DNA of 15,385 nt from Zoogloea sp035335645 (lineage in GTDB: Bacteria > Pseudomonadota > Gammaproteobacteria > Burkholderiales > Rhodocyclaceae): positions 1 through 15,385 of the forward strand of contig DAOQMM010000091.1 of NCBI GenBank assembly GCA_035335645.1. Reading direction: 5' to 3'. Both the position numbers and the translations under genes were made by a program. The notes beneath the pieces are model-generated. The model did not search any database and was not told where the DNA came from. It was given only the letters and a program-made list of their open reading frames with translations. This document shows, piece by piece, positions 14,104 through 15,385 of the stretch; positions within the stretch are counted from its first letter, which is position 1; every line of letters starts with the position of its first letter.

Positions 14104-14687
14104 ATGACGGCTGCAGGCGCGGCGGTTGGCCTCGTCTCAGGCTTTTCGGCCGGTTTGCGAGAGGGCCGGGCGCATGATCCGGCCGTCCGGCCAACGGCGC
14201 CTTTCTGCCGGCGCCGCACCGGTTGCCGGGGCACGCGGGACGGCAGGGGCCCCACGCTGACGTCCGGTGCAGCCCGCGCCGGGTGCTTCGGCGATGACCG
14301 CTTCAAGGTCGCCCTGGACGGTCAGGTGATCTGCGCCTGCATCGTCGGTGCCTGCGGCACCCACGGCCCGGAAGCGATCGGCGCCGGGTCGGGCGCGCCG
14401 CATTACGGTCCTTCCGACCGGTTTGCCAGCAGCGGGTCCGATGCCACCTATGCGGTGAATCTGGCCCCTGGTGATCTTGTCGCCAGCACCCACACCCTCG
14501 ATTTCGTCGCCCCGTCGGCGGAGGGCGGCCGGCCGGTCGGGACGAACGCTTCGCGCTCGACAAGGTGAGTGTGAACGGCCGCCTCGGGACGCCCAACACG
14601 CCTGCGCCCGAGCCTTCGGTGTTCGCGTTGCTGGGAATCGGATGGACGAGGGTCGCGCAGACCCGCCGGTCTGAGCGCCAGGGCTGA
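14104..14687 (+). pseudogene. Degraded PEP-CTERM exported protein gene
   Basis: Two frames together give the end of a PEP-CTERM protein. One frame (ATG 14104, stop 14566-14568) becomes protein-like from about 14290: GPSDRFASSGSDATYAVNL and HTLDFVAPSAEGG. The next frame, open to the TGA at 14685-14687, continues with DERFALDKVSVNG, then APEPSVFALLGIG and TRRSERQG. APEPSVFALLGIG plus a basic tail is a PEP-CTERM sorting signal, normally cut by exosortase/EpsH-type systems. The frame change falls near 14524-14540, in a slippage-prone GGCCGGCCGG tract. The region before about 14270 is Arg-rich and unlike a protein, although AAVGLVSGFSA near its start could be the relic of a signal peptide. The hydrophobic stretch after PEP is also short. 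It is a pseudogene, unless the shift is a sequencing error. Confidence 0.65.
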
Positions 14688-14700
14688 AGGGCCTGAAGGT

Positions 14701-14716
14701 CTGGAGCGCGCTCCAG
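14701..14716 (+). promoter_or_regulatory. 16-base perfect palindrome upstream of flhA
   Basis: CTGGAGCG followed directly by its reverse complement CGCTCCAG, 13 bases after the PEP-CTERM remnant and about 150 bases before flhA. There is no loop and no T-tract, so it looks more like a dimeric protein-binding site than a terminator. I see no clear promoter elements for flhA in 14717-14867. Confidence 0.45.
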
Positions 14717-14867
14717 CGTCCCGCATCGGCCGCGGCATCGTCTACCGGGCGCAGCGGCCGTGTGCGGTGTGGAATGGCCCGTCTTCGGTCCGTGGGTCGT
14801 TCCGCCCCGAATAGCCCCCCCTTTCCGCCTCAGTTCCGGCCTTCTCCCGCGGCGTGTCGCGGGCACC

Positions 14868-15385
14868 ATGGCGGGCATGAACGATAGCCTGAACCTGCGT
14901 GCGCTCTTCGCACCGGCCAACATCCGCCAGTTGGCCGGGCCGCTGCTCGTCGTGCTGATTCTGGCGATGATGGTCCTGCCGTTGCCGGCCTTCGTCCTGG
15001 ACCTGATGTTCACCTTCAACATCGCCGTCTCGGTGATGGTCATGCTGGTGGCCATGTACACCCGCAAGCCGCTGGATTTCTCGGTCTTCCCGACGGTGCT
15101 GCTGGTCACCACGCTGCTGCGCCTGTCCCTCAACGTGGCCTCCACCCGCGTGGTGCTGCTGGAAGGCCACACCGGCCCGGACGCGGCGGGCAAGGTGATC
15201 GAGGCCTTCGGTCACTTCCTGGTGGGGGGCAATACCGCGGTGGGGCTGGTGGTCTTCATCATTCTCACGGTCATCAACTTCGTGGTGATCACCAAGGGTG
15301 CCGGCCGCATCGCCGAAGTGGGCGCGCGTTTCACCCTGGACGCCATGCCCGGCAAGCAGATGGCCATCGACGCCGACCTCAACGC
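14868..15385 (+). CDS. flhA: Flagellar export gate protein FlhA (3' partial)
   Basis: The frame is open to the window edge, giving about 172 N-terminal residues. The start is ATG 14868 (MAGMNDSLN) or ATG 14877 (MNDSLN); neither has a strong ribosome site. FlhA is the large inner-membrane component of the flagellar export gate. Visible signatures are LLVVLILAMMVLPLPAFVLDLMF (first hydrophobic segment), FNIAVSVMVMLVAMYTRKPLDFSVFPTVLLVTTLLRLSLNVASTRVVLLEG, VVFIILTVINFVVITKGAGRIAEVGARFTLDAMPGKQMAIDADLN. The last part is the conserved cytoplasmic loop of the FlhA/InvA family. The flhB-flhA order is usual; the long gap with a pseudogene is not. Confidence 0.96.
   Translation, partial: MAGMNDSLNLRALFAPANIRQLAGPLLVVLILAMMVLPLPAFVLDLMFTFNIAVSVMVMLVAMYTRKPLDFSVFPTVLLVTTLLRLSLNVASTRVVLLEGHTGPDAAGKVIEAFGHFLVGGNTAVGLVVFIILTVINFVVITKGAGRIAEVGARFTLDAMPGKQMAIDADLN

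Noticed and set aside
14303..15193. Minus-strand open frame of 296 codons spanning the flhB-flhA gap
   Set aside because: It runs through the conserved start of flhA on the other strand and its product is low-complexity Arg/Ser-rich, so it does not explain the gap.
1..15385. CRISPR arrays, tRNA/rRNA genes, insertion sequences, phage genes
   Set aside because: None seen: no regular repeat-spacer pattern, no cloverleaf or rRNA-like segment, and no transposase or integrase frame.

Overview
This window is a high-GC stretch from a polar-flagellated proteobacterium. Gene content (cheR-cheD-cheB, tandem cheV, cheY-cheZ-cheA beside flhB/flhA) and the remnant of a PEP-CTERM exported protein fit a betaproteobacterium of the Rhodocyclales/Zoogloeaceae kind. 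That placement is inference from gene style, not from a marker gene. All convincing genes are on the + strand.

Layout: (i) 1-2895, the end of a chemoreceptor gene with a CheR-docking pentapeptide, then cheR, cheD and cheB (receptor methylation, deamidation and demethylation). (ii) 2955-4999, a two-gene partner-switching module: a small STAS anti-sigma-factor antagonist overlapping a receiver / PP2C phosphatase / GHKL kinase protein. It resembles Pseudomonas HsbA/HsbR. (iii) 5000-5213, an AT-rich regulatory island with a very good sigma-28 (FliA) promoter, leading to (iv) 5214-6893, an unusual chemoreceptor with two adjacent membrane helices, no periplasmic domain, and a sensor-like domain after the signalling domain; it ends at a strong rho-independent terminator (6929-6955). 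(v) 7075-12256, cheV-cheV-cheY-cheZ-cheA, tightly packed. (vi) 12418-13963, a DUF3135 protein and flhB. (vii) 13964-14867, about 0.9 kb with no intact gene, holding a frameshifted PEP-CTERM pseudogene. (viii) 14868 to the end, the start of flhA.

Together these genes form the core of a flagellar chemotaxis pathway. Receptors are tuned by CheR/CheD/CheB. CheA phosphorylates CheY, and CheZ removes the phosphate. Two CheV proteins couple or buffer the arrays, and no cheW is present. FlhB/FlhA are parts of the flagellar export gate. The HsbA/HsbR-like pair probably links a two-component input to flagellar gene expression through a phosphorylation-controlled antagonist.

The most interesting hidden signals are: the HsbRA-like module inside the chemotaxis cluster; a repeated leader element (CCGATGGA in or beside a hairpin) ahead of three transcription or translation units, which looks like a CsrA/RsmA target; and a repeated FliM-like acidic motif (LQALFDS / WNALFDA) in CheZ and in the linker of a CheA that lacks a P2 domain.
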